From contig JYIP02000003.1 of NCBI GenBank assembly GCA_001051155.2, positions 2,170,001-2,234,000 on the forward strand: 64,000 nucleotides of DNA, written 5' to 3'. Both the position numbers and the translations under genes were made by a program. Each line of letters opens with the position of its first letter. Position 1 is the first letter of the stretch. The DNA comes from Chrysoporthe austroafricana. Lineage: Eukaryota; Ascomycota; Sordariomycetes; Diaporthales; Cryphonectriaceae. This document shows, piece after piece, positions 22,928-35,669 of this stretch. The notes under the pieces are model-generated. The model worked only from the letters and a program-made list of their open reading frames with translations, was not told the DNA's origin and did not search any database.

Positions 22928-24723
22928 ATGTCCAGCAACGACTCCATCACGGCTGCGTCTCCAGCGCCGCCGCCCGGGGGAAGCCGCAGCGCGACGCCCG
23001 CCGGGAGGAACGAGCGGTCTGCGATCGAGGTCAACACGGGCACAGCCGTAAATAGCGGTTCTTCCCAGCACTCGGCCCCTGGTTCGCCGTCCGGAACCGA
23101 GTCCAAGAAGAGGAAGTCTGCGCCCGGCTCACGGGGTGTCGCGAATCTGACCCCGGAGCAGCTTGCCAAGAAACGTGCGAACGGTATGTCACACCCGTCC
23201 CCTGTGCTCACGGCCGCCCTCTCTGCCTGGCGTGGCTGGCCGTGCACATGATTCTTGTGGCCCGCATGACGTGACTGACATACTTTCCCTCTGCTCTTGC
23301 CACGCAAACAGACCGTGAAGCACAAAGGGCCATTCGCTCGCGGACGAAACTCACGATAGAGAATCTCGAGAAGAGGATCCGTGAGCTCACCTCACAGCAG
23401 CCGTACCAGGAGCTGCAGGCCGCGCTCAGGGCCAAGGAGGCGGTCGAGGCCGAGAATGCCGACATCAAGCGGCGGCTAGCCTCCATTGTGGCCCAGCTCT
23501 CGCCCATGATCACGCAGTCGCCGTCCGGGCAGCCTGTCCTGCCCTCGCCAGGCCAGTCCTTCATGCCCACGACGGCCACCCCGGGCACCCATGCTGCCAG
23601 CGTCAACAACATGTCGACGCCGTCTAGCGTGGCGTCGCCGCCAGCGTCTGTCGACCCTTACACGCAGTGGAACTCCGGCGCATCGACCAGCAGCGGCGGC
23701 CACGCCGCGCCGTCGTCTCAGGCGTACAGGGCGCAGCTGAGCCAGCAGCGGCACGACCTCGCTCATAGCTTGGAACTGGGCTCTGAAAGACTCGGCCTTG
23801 GTTTCCTTCTCGACCAGGCTAAAGGCCCATCTGGGACCCAGGATGTGCCTGGCGAGGCGACATGCCAGGCCTCGAGTTATCGCCAGCCGCCTCCACAGCC
23901 GGGCATGACCGGCAATCAGTACATGATCTCGGCACGGGACTCCGCCCTGCAGAGCGTCATTGACCCGGCCCTGCAGAGCGCGATAGATCCCGCCCTATCG
24001 AACCACTCGACCCCAATCAAGAATTGCGCCCCGACTTGTCCGCTGGACAACCTGCTACTGGACTTCCTTCACGAGCGTAAGCAGCGTGCGGCGGAGGGGT
24101 TCCCGTCGCACGAGATCATCGGGCCCCGCTGGCCAAGCATAGCGTCGCTGCTTAACCCTATGAAGGAAGCACACCCTCTGTCGAAAGTGTTCATCGATAT
24201 CCTGAACACCTTTCCCAACATCAGCCAGCTGCCTGAGCGCGTCGCCGTGCTCTACGTCATGTTCCTCATAATGAGATGGCAGATTGACCCGTCGCAAGAC
24301 AACTACGACCGCCTCCCAGACTTCGTCCGCCCCCTGCCGTGCCAGCTATACAACCCTCATCCGGCTTGGGTAGATCATCTGCCATTCCCAGCCATGCGTG
24401 AGAAGCTGATTCACGACTACCCGCCGCCGGACGTAATACCCCTGGAGAGCTTCTTCGTCCCGTACACGACGACGCTGAGCCTGAACTGGCCGTACGAGGA
24501 CACAGACACGTTGCTGCACGGCCCCGAGGGCGACGAGGTGATGATTAACCCCGTCTTCGAGAGACACCTGCGCAAGCCGGAGAACTGGTCGTTGGGAGAT
24601 GCCTTCGCGAGGGCCTTCCCGATGCTGCGGGGAACGTTCAACCTCAAGCCTGACGACAAGGCACCGGCCGCCGGGGATAACAGCGCCTATGCAGATGAAA
24701 AACGCGGGCCTGAAACGCAGTGA
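22928..24723 (+). CDS. bZIP transcription factor with C-terminal DUF3425
   Basis: Predicted 555-aa protein from two exons, 22928-23183 and 23312-24723. The intron splits the basic region: exon 1 ends AKKRAN and exon 2 continues DREAQRAIRSRTK. The basic region is about residues 81-98 and is followed by a weak leucine zipper (IENLEKRIRELTS to about 130). The middle is Ser/Pro/Gln-rich, with a short internal repeat LQSVIDPALQSAIDPALS. Residues about 345-520 form the fungal DUF3425 domain, visible as CPLDNLLLDFLHERK, GPRWPSIASLL, HPLSKVFIDILNTF, RVAVLYVMFLIMRWQI and ENWSLGDAFARAFP. Such factors are Pezizomycotina-specific DNA-binding regulators, often uncharacterised. The start follows the first ATG after an in-frame stop at 22847. 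Confidence 0.9.
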
Positions 24724-26422
24724 CAACGCTTCTGAGAAAGGATAGAACGTCATCGGCTCAGCTGACGGGGTTCTCTCTCTCTCTTTCTCCCTCTTTCACA
24801 CATCCACACACACGAGGTAGACATGACCATAACAGCGAGAACAAAGAGATAAATAGCAGGCGTCGGTTGCGGCCGGTCAAACGAATGGCGTGATGTGGCA
24901 ATGCCAAGCACTCTATCCCAGAGCTGGCTAGAGAGCGGCGCAACATGCAGGAGGATACTGACGAGCTGGGTGCTGAACATCTAGCCCGCAAAATATTTGG
25001 CCGGCCAAAAGCCCTGGCAAATTTAGACTTTCGCACCGCCAGAGTTGTCCCTTGGTTTGCCCACCCAAGATTTCGAGCTGATGACGAATGGTCGAGCGTC
25101 GCTATCTCGAAATGAGCAACAGGGGCGCAAATGCGCTCGCAGCACTCGCGAATACTCTCAACGGTTTCCATTCTTTTTACACCCGACAAAGCAACGTCGC
25201 TGCACCACAAGTCATCACCCAACCGGCCATCATGAACATCAGGCTGTTCCCTACTCGGACGCGTGATAGCCGGGCCACAGCTTCCTTATCCGGACTCAAT
25301 ACAACCTCACCCTAGCCTCGATATGATGGGGCCTTGTCATCATCATCTCGGTATAATTGGGCATCCCACCGCCCTTCATATTAAACCTGCCCTTTCTTAT
25401 GGTCGGCCCCAGCCTCGTCCTCATACCTGCGCAAGAAAGTCTGCGCTTGACGCAAAGAGCTCTCTGCCTAGTGCAATGTAGCCTCGTCGTCCTGGCAAAC
25501 AACAACCTGCCCGCCCTGGGCCGCCGCCGCTCTCCTTTGGGTCCATGGCATGTCTCCATCAAGTGCCGAGGATCTGCCGTGTTCTCGCTTTAGCTTGCCA
25601 CAACAGGATGCTCTTGCGAAATTAGCAGAGCTCGTGTATTGTGGTCATCTACGATTTAGAGGCTCTACTAGGGCAGGAGGGGAATCCTCCCCTCTCTAAG
25701 CAACCAAACCGGCGAAGGAATTTTCTACTAAAGGAAGAGCAAGACTCACACGAGCCTCAAGGATGAAAATTGGTTGTGCAAAAGAACAGAAAGACGTCTC
25801 GGATCACCAGGCTGAGAATCACATCCAGTGTTCGGTTGCTGAATTTGGCATCAACGGATGTAGAAGTGTCTTTTATTTGTATATTGTTTTTTTTTTCTTT
25901 AGAGTGGGGCGGGAGCTGAGAGGTCTCGCCGGTTGTTGTCTCCTGTAACGGTTATGCTGCATGCTGTTACGACGTCTTCCGGGCTATCAGAAGCGCGAGG
26001 GCATGTGTCGACGATGGAGAGGGACTTGGGCAGGCGCTAGCTTTGGGATTTGTGTTTACCGGTAAAAGAAGCCCAAGACTCGAAGAATCTCGTTGCCGTA
26101 TATTCATACGGGCCCTCGAGGGCCGAGAGAGAGAATGTCGCCGCACGGCGTACCAGCTGCTCGGGTAGACTGTACCGCGCGGTCTGTACAAGCATAAATA
26201 GCATTCATTGCATAGCATGGCGCTATATGGTACGGCGCACTCCTGAGATTGCAGCATGAGAACTTTTTTTTTTTTCCCTTTTATAGCAGTAGAAGGAAGA
26301 ATCGCATTTGGGGTATCAATATAAACTCCGTGTGAAGCGGCCATGCCTCATAAAACTCCCACGCGTCTTCCCGCCCTCGGAACCCGCCCGACCCTGTGCC
26401 TCCCGGCCCTCCCCCGCCCCCT
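24724..26422. other. Intergenic between convergent genes
   Basis: 1.7 kb between the 3' ends of the bZIP gene and the DCAF4-like gene. Short CT/AG runs at 24771-24812. Open frames of 60-150 codons overlap without coding signs. Confidence 0.45.
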
Positions 26423-28165
26423 TCAGCAGTCCTCGTCCTCGTCCTCGTCCAGCCCGAAGCTGAACTTCTTCACCACGGGCCCAGCAGCCACCCAGAGGCT
26501 CGGGTCGGCGTCCCTCGGCATCCGGGCCCACTGCAGCGCCCGGACGACGGCGCCGTCCTCGAGTCCCAGCTCGCCGAGGCCGGCGGCATGCAGCTTCCGA
26601 CCGGTGCGCAGCGAGAAGACGCCGACGGAGCCGTCGTCCATGCCGGCGGCGACGACGCCGCCGCCGCAGCCCGCGACGGCCGCGACGTCGAGCCCGATGT
26701 GGATGTGGGCAGCGTTGCGGTAGTCGTGCATGCGCACGACGGGGCGGGTGTCGTTGCGGCGGGCGCCTCCCCCCGCGTGCATCCAGCGCAGGTCGTAGAC
26801 GGCCATGGCGCCGCGCGGGCCCGCGGCCAGCACGTGGTGGCCGCTGCCGCCGACGGCGGGGCCGAGGGCGCGGACGTGGGCGGCGGAGGAGCGGTGGCGG
26901 AAACAGGGCCACCAGTCGCAGCCCCAGCGGGCGACACGCGGGTCGAGGCGGGAGACGCGGCCGTCGCGGCCGCCGGCGAGGGCGACGCTGCCGCCGCCGG
27001 TGGAGGGCAGCCAGTCGACGGCGAGGACGTCGCGGGGGCCGGGGCCGGGGCCGGGGCCGGCGAGCCACTCGACGGGCCGCTCGCCATCGCCGACGCGGCA
27101 CACGCCGCGGTCGGTGGCGAGCAGGGCGGCTAGGCCGCTGCCGCAGTCGCCGCCGGGGGGCGCGAGGCGGGCGGCGCGGATGGCCAGGCCCGGGTATGGG
27201 AGGGTGATGGTCTGGCTGTAGTCGCTGGCGCCGAGGAGCCAGTCCGGGCGCGGGGCGGCCTCGTGCGCGAAGGGGTGGCGGTGGAACCCGCCGGCGCCGG
27301 CGCCGAGCTGCGAAGAGAGCGGGGGCTGGAAGACGGCGACCTGGGAGACGGGGCTGCCCGAGACGGCGTCGCGGTTGGGGCTCGTGCTGGTCACGAGGAC
27401 CTGGCGCGTCGGCGCGTGGTAGCCGATGGAGGTGATGTCGTCGGCGAGGATGTGCTCGCGGTAGATGTGGTGAGCGCGGGAGCGCCGCCGGAGGGGGTCG
27501 TGGCCGTAGTCGATGCGGCCGTCCGTGTCGGTGGGCACGTAGCAGCCGGCGATGCCGTGGCGGTCGGGCGCTGGGGAGGGGGGAGGAGAGCGCGGTCAGG
27601 ATCCGATGGGGTCATCAGGGGAACGACAGCCGGAGACGGCAGAGGAAGTAAGGGGGTAGAACATACGCGCATACACCACGGCCATGCCGGACGTCTCGTC
27701 GTCGCCGTTGACCATGAAGCACGGGATGGAGTACCCGTGGGCGGCGAAGGGCACCTCGCCGCGGGGGCGCAGGCCGGCGACCCAGCCGTCGACGGGCAGC
27801 TCCGGGTCGGCGGGGGCGGCGCCGAACTCGCGCACGAGGCGGCCGGCGGCCAGCGGCCTACCTCCGCCGCCGCCAACGCCGGGCGTGCCACCGAGGGCGC
27901 GGCGGACGAAGTGGCGGCGGAGCCTGTCCTGGCGCTTGCGGGCCTCCTCGGCCCGCAAGCCCTCGGCCTTGCGCTTCCGGACGCTGTCGGCGCTGTAGGC
28001 GGCTCCAGGCGGAGCGGCGGCGCCGGGCTGGATCCTGAAGTAGCGGTTCTTCTGCTCGTCTGGGGGAGGGGGGAAGGGGTTAGCGAGGACAGATACGGTG
28101 TGTTTATTTTCGGGAAGAGGGGGGAGATGTGTACCAAAGTAGAAGCCTGGGATTTCCCTGTTCAT
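26423..28165 (-). CDS. DCAF4-like WD40-repeat protein
   Basis: Predicted 523-aa protein from three exons: 28165-28135, 28059-27667 and 27570-26423, with GCTAAC and CTGAC branch sites in the two introns. The spliced N-terminus reads MNREIPGFYFDEQKNRYFRI, matching the PGFYFDPEKKRYF block that marks DCAF4 (DDB1-CUL4-associated factor 4) proteins. A basic coiled stretch (SVRKRKAEGLRAEEARKRQ) follows, then WD40-type repeats over about residues 140-515, for example VLAVDWLPSTGGGSVALAGG, AAGPRGAMAVYDLRWMHAG and VVAAGMDDGSVGVFSLRTG. The C-terminus is acidic (LDEDEDEDC). Probable role: substrate receptor of a CUL4-DDB1 ubiquitin ligase; this is inferred from the family. The gene is unusually GC-rich with Gly/Ala/Arg-rich loops, which produces long shadow frames on the other strand. 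Confidence 0.85.
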
Positions 28166-29897
28166 CGTGGCGGCTATGCTATGGCGAAAGTTGGTTCATG
28201 TGAGGTTGGCGATTCGCGGCTGCTGAAGCCGCAGTCGGATGGTTGAATTTGGGCGGGGTCCAGAGTGACATCAGACACGCGTGGGAAATAAACGGCGACG
28301 AGGTACAGTCAAAAGTCTATGGGGTCAAGGGCCAGTCTGGTGGCAAGTGATGATGCATGCATACATTTCAGGGTCTCTGGTCTTGGTGCGAAGAGAGACC
28401 TCGAGATCGATAGCAAGGAAGCCTGCAGTAAACTCGCTGCAGTGAGGTCGCGGTACGCGGTCACGTGGCCGCAGGGTGCTGGCATGTCTTCTGCAGGCAG
28501 CTGCAAAGTGCCACCCTGCGTGCTATGCTATAGCAGTAGTACTGTGTAGGTCCTCGAGCACACCCGTCGCCGGCCCCAGCTGTACCCAGCCGCCCCGTCC
28601 AGCCTCGCGGGCCAGAGCAGGCCCGTCCGTCCTGTCAGCCTCGTCCCACCCCCTCCCGGGCAGAGGGTGGCCTGGTGGTAGCCAGCCTCGCCTCGTCTGG
28701 CCTGTAGCACCTGGCGCGGCGGCGACTGGCTGATCATTCACCCGGCGGCCGAGCCCCGACGGGGGGGGGCCCGCAAGGCTTTATTCCCGCGGTGTAAATC
28801 CTCGCTGTAATTGCCCAGATCCGGCTGGCCCGAGCTCTCTCTCTCTCTCTGTCTCTCCGCCCCCCCCCCTCTCTCCCCCCGCCTCGTGAACAAAGCCGGT
28901 CCTGAGGCTGGCTCGCTGGCCGGGCCTGCCTCACCGACATCTTCCACGCCGGGGCCATCGGTACCTCGCAACACAGTATCAATAGCAGAGAATGATAGTG
29001 CCCGCGGCGGAGAGAGAAAACACACAATACCCCTTTTCTAGAGCCCTTCCAGAAGGTCCCCACGCCCGCCAGACCGCCGCCGTGCGGTTTCCCCCCCGCC
29101 CCGTGCCGTCGGCGTCTTGCAGGCGGGGGGCCCCTCTACGCCTGCACTCCACACTCCACACTCCTGCATGATGCGCACTGCATGACCGATAATGGGATCT
29201 CTTGGCCCATCTTGGGTACGAAGTATACCCATACAGTGTGTGATCTTGGTTTTTTTGGGGGGGGAGGAGAGCGGAGGGGGGGTGGTGTGGTTTACTGGGA
29301 GACTAACTGCTCTAGTAGTCGACACCTAGTGTGAGGCATTTTAGGCCCGACCCCCCTGGGCTGCGAGAGCGAACTCGCAGAGAATGAACCCAAGCAGTAG
29401 AGGCCAGTACCAAGTAGGAAATACAGACGTAGAGAGGGGGGGAGGGGAAAAAAAAAAAAAAAGTGCACGGGCACCCCGTGCATGCTGTGGCAATAGTGCA
29501 GGCAGGTGATAGGAGACACGCACGCGCCGTAATGCGCTGAGTACTGAGTAAGTGCTGCATAGTATGTATGTCATGACTTGTGCTGGCTGCAGCCACTTTA
29601 CCACAAGGAGGAGGAGAAGGCGGTGACGTGACGAGACGGGCAGCAAAAGAAGGGGGAAAAAGAAGAAAAAAGAAGAAAAAGAAAAAAAAAAAAAAACACG
29701 GGTTGCCCCCCCATTTGCCCCCCCCCCCCCATCCCCCCCCCCACCCGGGGTCCACAACACACCAAGCTACCCCCAACCCCCCCCCCCCCCTCCGCCCCCC
29801 CGGCCCNCAGGACTTGGGGTGGCGGCAGCAACTTTACCAAAAGGAGGAGGAGAAGGGGGGGGCGGGAGGAGAAGGGAAGAAAAAAAAGGGGGAAAAA

Positions 29898-29929
<32 letters not shown>

Positions 29930-30315
29930 AAAACACGGGTTGCCCCTCCATTTGCCCCCCCCCCCTCCATTCCCCTCACCACCCGGTGTGCACAACACAG
30001 CTAGCTACACCCAACCCTCCTCTCTCCTTCGGGCGCTCCGGTCCTACCCCAACTGAAGCTACAACCCATCCCATCCATCCACCCGTACACCCACCACGCA
30101 AGAGCCTCAGCCACAACCACCCACCGCACGCACGCACGCTCGCTGCTGTTCGGTCCAGACCTGGTAAGCGCAGCCCTGCCCTACCCGTGACCGGCTGGCC
30201 GCCGCCGCCGCCGGTGCCCGTCCGTCCGTCCGTCCATCCCGGCTAACAACCACACCACCCGGACATCACAGCGTCATCAGACAGACAGATCACCACACCA
30301 CCCCCCCAAGCCAAG
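28166..30315. other. Intergenic with homopolymer tracts and an assembly gap base
   Basis: Divergent promoters of the DCAF4-like gene and the ABM gene. 28836-28880 is a CT run. 29447-29462, 29675-29697 and 29890-29935 are A tracts; 29701-29806 is dominated by C tracts. The N at 29807 separates two diverged copies of the same sequence (described as a repeat). Confidence 0.6.
29575..30045. repeat. Imperfect ~230-bp duplication around an N base
   Basis: Segments 29575-29806 and 29811-30045 follow the same order: GACTTG, a GGCTGCAGCCACTTTACCA-like stretch, a GGAGGAGGAGAAG run, a long A tract, ACACGGGTTGCCCC, CATTTGCCCC, a C tract, CACCCGG, ACAACACA, CTACACCCAACCC-like. They differ mainly in homopolymer lengths and scattered bases, and a single N lies exactly between them. 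This reads as two unmerged, low-quality contig ends of one locus rather than a biological tandem duplication. Confidence 0.8.
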
Positions 30316-30945
30316 ATGGTCTACACGATCACCGTCCACCTACACGCCAACGACGACCCGGCGTCCGTCGAGAAGCTCAAGGCCAAGCTCATCGAGGCCA
30401 GCCGCGTCTACTCCCAGGACAAGGAGACCATCAGCTGGTTCGTCATGCAGTCGACCGCGGACCCGCGCGACTTCACCATCGTCGAGCGCTACGAGAACGA
30501 GGGCGTGCGTACCTACCTGCCCTGCCCTCCCTAAGAGACCGCGAAGGAGAGAAAGATATCCCCAAGATACACTGGCTGACATGGCCCGGTGGTTTGCGAG
30601 CATACAGAGCCAGAAGTACCACCTTGAGAACCCGTACTGGAAGACCTTGTATGGAAAACTACCCCTCCCCCTCCCCTCCCCTCCCCTCCCCTCCCGTCTC
30701 CCGAGCAAGTAACCAGATCCTCTAACAGTCCCATCTAGTGACCCCTACGGTATGTTCCCGAGAGATGGATGATATCATCATATTCTTAACCTCCCCCCCC
30801 CCCAAAACACCAAACCCTCCAAGACATAGCTCTGTCTTCTGACGACAACGGCCCCAACCTAGTGATCCCCCTGCTCGACAGGCCCATGGACCTCAGGCGC
30901 GCCGAGGAGCTGGATACCAGCAAGGATGTCGTGGTCCCTGCGTAG
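30316..30945 (+). CDS. Antibiotic biosynthesis monooxygenase (ABM) fold protein
   Basis: Predicted 107-aa protein from four exons: 30316-30504, 30608-30648, 30739-30749 (only 11 nt) and 30863-30945. The spliced protein starts MVYTITVHLHANDDPAS and contains KLIEASRVYSQDKETISWFV, the join YENEG-SQKYHLENPYWKTF, and a C-terminal DPYVIPLLDRPMDLRR block. This layout is that of small dimeric ferredoxin-like ABM-domain proteins widespread in filamentous fungi; YHLENPYWKTF is a typical conserved run. Substrate unknown; ABM enzymes are cofactor-free oxygenases or heme-linked proteins, and many members are uncharacterised. The microexon joins phase 2 to phase 1 and is required to keep the DPYV segment in frame. 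Introns hold CTGAC or CTAAC branch sites. Confidence 0.92.
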
Positions 30946-31457
30946 ATAGATAGTCCTACCTAGCCTATGCACATTAAGCTGCCATCTCAAGTAGTCAGTC
31001 CGTGAAAGAACACTGCTACTATTGCTGCTATGACACCATGAGCATATCGATATGCGACCACAGTGACCAGCACAGCCAGCAGTGACCACCACGCGTGGGC
31101 AGGACGAAAGGGCGTAGCAGGTAGAAGAGCATGCTTAGCGAAGCTGGTGTCACACCACCCACCCCAGTTCACACACATGCCAGCTCTCTTGCCCTCCAGA
31201 TGGTAAGGCACAACAAGGCACAACAAGGCACAAGGCCGGCAACATCACCTCACCCCATAGGCACACGCTTTTTTGAAATGTCATTATTTATTCTTTGTAT
31301 TAAGTTCCTCTAATGAACTGCTCGACGGGCTTCTCTACTTGCTCCATCGTTTGTGTAATGCACATGATAAAATTAATGGAAATTGAAAGCCGTCGGCCGC
31401 ATCGTGGCAGCACAAAAGTATGGACAGTGGGGTATATTTTCCCTCTCAAATCCTCTC
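30946..31457. other. Intergenic between convergent ABM gene and pma1
   Basis: 512 bp with both 3' ends. A 10-bp tandem repeat (AAGGCACAAC, about 2.8 copies) lies at 31205-31232. AT-rich 31270-31390 fits 3' UTR or polyadenylation sequence. Confidence 0.55.
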
Positions 31458-34373
31458 CTACTGGGACTTCTCGTGCTGGGTAGACACACGCTGGAGGGAA
31501 ACAACTGTAGAGAGGAGCATGTTAGCAAGGTGTCGATGTCAGCTGGGGGTGCGGGGTGGGGCTTGTGCTTACCGAAATCCTCAAGTGACCGTTGCTTCTG
31601 GTTGCCCTTGGGCGACTTGCCGTGCATGAGGTTGTCGAAGCCTACACTGTCCTGGAGGATGTAGTAGACACCACCCATGACACAGAAGATACCAAAGGCG
31701 AAGATCCAGATACGGACAACAGCCACAATGGAGGTCTGTCCACCGACGAACCAGCCGAAGATACAGAAGAGGGTGGCGATGATGTCGACGACGAGGATAG
31801 CGCCGGTCAGCTGCCACGAGGGGATGGAGGACCAGAAGGGACCGTTGGCACGGGTGATGAAGATCAGCCAGTTCTCGGTCAGGGAGATCTCGAGGAAGAC
31901 GACCTCATCCAGACGGCCGAAGTTCTGGACGATACCACCGTTCTCGCCGCCGGCGTACATGGTGGTGACGGTAATCCAGGTACCGACAGCCAGGACGACA
32001 CCGAGCAGGACGGACATTCCCCAGAGCTTGGGCAGGTTCCACTTGACGGGGGTCCTGCTGAAGGGAGCGTTGTCGTAGGCGATGGCCAGGGTAGCGATAT
32101 CGGCGAAGATGGCGATGAAGACGACCAGCTCGATGTTCAGGGAGCGGTTGAGGATGGCGATCCAGAGACCAAGGTAGATCTCAAGGTGGATGGACAGGGC
32201 GATACGGTAGACGACGTAGGCGTACATGCGGTGGAAGATCTGGCGGGAAGTCTTCAGGGCGTCGATGATGGCACCAAGACCGGGGGCAAGGAAGACAATG
32301 TCGGCAGCGGAGCGGGCAGCGTCGGAGGCACCCTCGACAGCAATACCGGTATCGGCCTTCTTCAGGGAGGGAGCATCGTTGACACCGTCACCAGTCATGG
32401 CAACCAGGTAGCCACGCTGCTGCAGGATCTCGACGACGTTGTACTTGTGCTGGGGGAACACCTCGGCGAAACCATCGGCAGCCTCGACGAAATCGTAGAC
32501 CTCAGAACCGGGCATGTCACCACCACCACCGAGACCGAGACGCTCAGCGTTGTAGACGTTGGTACCGAGACCGAGCTGGCGAGAAGTCTCACGAGCGATA
32601 CCGACGGCATCACCAGTCAACATCTTGATAGAGAGACCGAGGGTCTTGGCCTCGTTGATGGTCTTGGCAGTGTCGTGACGAGGGGGGTCGGAGCAGGGCA
32701 TGATTCCGAGGATCTCCCAAGAGCCCTCACCACGCTTGCGGGCAACACCAAGGGAACGGAAACCGCGCGTAGCGAACTCAGCGACCTTGTTCTTGTAGGC
32801 CTGGTCAACCTCCTCGGGGATGGGGTGGTCCTCCTCGACGGTCTTCAGGACGAACAGAGGAGCACCCTTGACACAGGTGATGCGCTCACCCTGGGGGGAC
32901 TCGACAACGGCAGTGACCTTCTTGGAGACGGGGTCGAAGGGGAAGAAGTTGATGACCTTGTACTTGGACAGGACGGCCTTGGCGCGGGGGTAGTACTTGA
33001 GCGACTTGAGGAAGGCCTTGTCGATGGCGTCAATACCCTTCTTCTTGCGGGAAGCAGCCAGGCAGGCAGTAAGCATGAGGTCCTCGGAGTCGACACCGGC
33101 GACGGTGTAGGGCTCAGCCAGGGACAGCTTGTTCTTGGTCAGGGTACCGGTCTTGTCAGAGCAGAGAATCTCGACACCAGCCAGGGACTCGATGGCGGAC
33201 AGCTTCTGGACGATGGCCTTCTTCTTGGCGAGGTAGGCAGCACCGACGGCCATGGTGGTGGTGACGACGGCGGGCAGACCGACGGGGACACCAATGATGG
33301 TGATGGCCAGGGTGAAGCGCAGGATGTCGACAATGGAGTTGGAGCGGTAGAAGCTGGAAACCCAGACGATCAGGAGGGTGAAGACGACGAGAATCAGCAG
33401 CACAGTGCCGATACCGTTGAGCACCTCAGTGAAGTGACCAGTTCCAGAGTTGGCGGCGTTGACCAGGGCAGCGGCACGACCGACGAAGGTGTTGTCACCG
33501 GTGGCGGTGACAATGACGAAGGCCTCACCACGCTTGACGGCGGAGGAAGCGAAGCACTGGTCGCCCTTGTGCTTGTCGACAGCCAGGGACTCACCAGTGA
33601 TGGCGGACTGGTCGACCTGGAGGAAGGCATCGTCGGTGACGATGCGACCGTCGGCGGGAATGATGGTTCCCTCCTCAACCTGGAGAATATCACCGGGGAC
33701 GACCTCGGGGGCCTCGAGCTCCTTGAGGGTACCGTCACGGAGAACAACGGCCTTCAGGGCCAGCGTCTTCTTGAGCTCATCGACAATGCTGCCAGCCTGG
33801 AACTCCTGGACGAAACCGACGAAAGCGTTCAACAACAGCAGGGCGCAGATGACACCGAAATCGACCCAATCCTCCAGACCAGCGGCCAGGACGGCAGCAG
33901 CCTCCATGACGAACTGGATAGGACCAACGAAGTACATGAAGAACTTGAGAATCAGGTTCTCCTTCTCCTCCTTCATCTGGTTGAGGCCGTACTTCTTGCG
34001 ACGGGAGACGACCTCGGCCTCGGTAAGACCAATGCGTGTGTCCTGCAGGGCGGGTGTGGTCAGCATGAGCTTTCTTGGTCGCCGCGAGGCGCGGCCAGAG
34101 GCGCGGCCCGCAGGGTTCGAGGCTTACCGTCTGCAGAAGCTCCTCGGGGATGACACGACCACCGTGTTGGTCACGCTCCTCCTCCTCCTCCTCGGCACCG
34201 TGTCCATCCTGGGACTCGAGATCCTCGATCAGGGCATCAATGTCCTCATCCTCCTCCTCGTCGTCCTCAACCTTGGGGGCCTTGGCAGGGGCAGGCTCAG
34301 CCTCGGCGTGCTTCTCGTCGAAGTTGCCGGACTCGATCTGCGTGTTCAACGCAGGCGAGCCGTGTTCGGCCAT
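31458..34373 (-). CDS. pma1: Plasma membrane H+-ATPase Pma1 (P-type, class IIIA)
   Basis: Predicted 920-aa proton pump from three exons: 34373-34128, 34042-31573 and 31504-31458. The length equals that of Neurospora Pma1. It hydrolyses ATP to export protons and sets plasma-membrane potential and cytosolic pH. Visible signatures are an acidic N-terminus ([19 protein letters not shown]), actuator TGES ([13 protein letters not shown]), phosphorylation site CSDKTGTLT with the catalytic Asp at residue 378, KGAP in the nucleotide domain, and hinge [20 protein letters not shown]. Ten transmembrane helices are expected, with the first pair near residues 115-165. The last exon encodes only the regulatory tail: RSLEDF joins [15 protein letters not shown], carrying the Ser/Thr pair whose phosphorylation activates yeast Pma1. 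Codon choice is strongly biased to C-ending codons, as expected for a very highly expressed gene, and leaves a long stop-free frame on the opposite strand. Confidence 0.99.
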
Positions 34374-35669
34374 GGTGGAAAAGTGCTGCTTGTGGTGTGC
34401 AAGCTCGGATTAGACTATCAATTGGGAGGATGGTCAGACGCGGTTCGCAGACAGCTGTTTAGGTGGGATGCGAAAAAGGGAGAAGGACCAATTCGAAAAA
34501 AAATTGGTGCTGCGCTGGTTGGTCCCACGAGCAATGACGCGGTCTGCCGTTTGTGTTGCTGGGGGATCAGACGGGAGGGAGAGGGAGGAGTGAGTGACTA
34601 ACGGTATTAATGTTATTGTTGTTTTTCGGGTGGGGGGACTAAGAAGATTGTGCTGGAAAGCTCCGTCGTGCTTCACAGGCGGGAAACGAATTCCTGACTG
34701 TGGGGTGAACACGAAAGAGATGGATTGCCGCACAAGCGTCTTCACGCACTCACACACCACACAGAGAAGGGCACCTTTAATGTAGACCAAGGTTCTCCGC
34801 GCAGGTGATAGAGGGGAGGGAAAGAGAAGAGGAGGCGGAAGGATGAGGACGGTGGGAGCTTGTCTTTTATTTGCGCGTGAAGGCAACAGAGATGGAGGGA
34901 AGGGTAGGTAGCGTGGGTACGTAGGGTAGGGGTCGATGGGCCGGCGCCGTGGTAGGACTAGGAGCGAGCGAGCGAACTAGGACCAGACGAGGAACAGCCT
35001 GTGGGGCGCCTGCTTTGGGGGGCGCACTGGGGGGGGGTGGTGTGTGTGTGTTGTGTGTGCCTACCTCCTGTGTCCTTTTCGCGCACCGCTGCTGTTGTGA
35101 GTACGCGGGTGGGCGGTGGGATTCTGGGATTCTGGGATGGACAATGTGTGATGGGGCCCTGCTGGGCAACGGGCCTGGGGCCCGGGGGGACGCGTGCGGA
35201 AAGGGTGGGCGAGGTACCTTATCGCACGCTACGGCCACGCACGAGATCGCGGTACCCCGTGGCGACCATCAGCGCTACCCAGTACCTGCCGGCAGGACCA
35301 ACGTGCGGGAAATTGACTGTGCAGCCCTCGCTCGCGCAGGAGGAAGAAGAGCGAGCCTCGCGGCGCGATGCTGACAGGGCGGTCCGCACATGGGTACGGG
35401 GCCTGCGAGAGGTACCTGGCGGGAGCGAAGGGCGATAGTGGCCTGGGCGTGGGCCCACGGGGGGCGATAACACCGCGCCCGCCCTCGGCAGTACTGCCGC
35501 AGCGCTGGAATTCTCTATTTTTTTTTTATTTTTTTTTCATCCCATACTGTGCGGTCAGGTACCCTGTCCTGTCATGACGCTACCCGGCCGCGGAGAAGAG
35601 AGGGAAACATCTGCGGCCTCTGCGCCGAGATGACATGGGCCCTACGCCCCACTGTTTCCGCCCGGTCTC
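34374..35669. other. pma1 promoter and upstream region
   Basis: Upstream sequence of pma1 reading leftward. It contains pyrimidine/purine runs and T tracts at 35516-35538, but no supportable gene. The open frames at 34949-35438 and 34867-35238 are GC-composition artefacts. Confidence 0.5.

Noticed and set aside
31592..34153. 853-codon open frame on the plus strand, antisense to pma1
   Set aside because: It mirrors the strongly biased, C-ending codons of pma1, which leave no stops on the complement. The product is Gly/Asp/Val-rich repeats of antisense codons with no domain.
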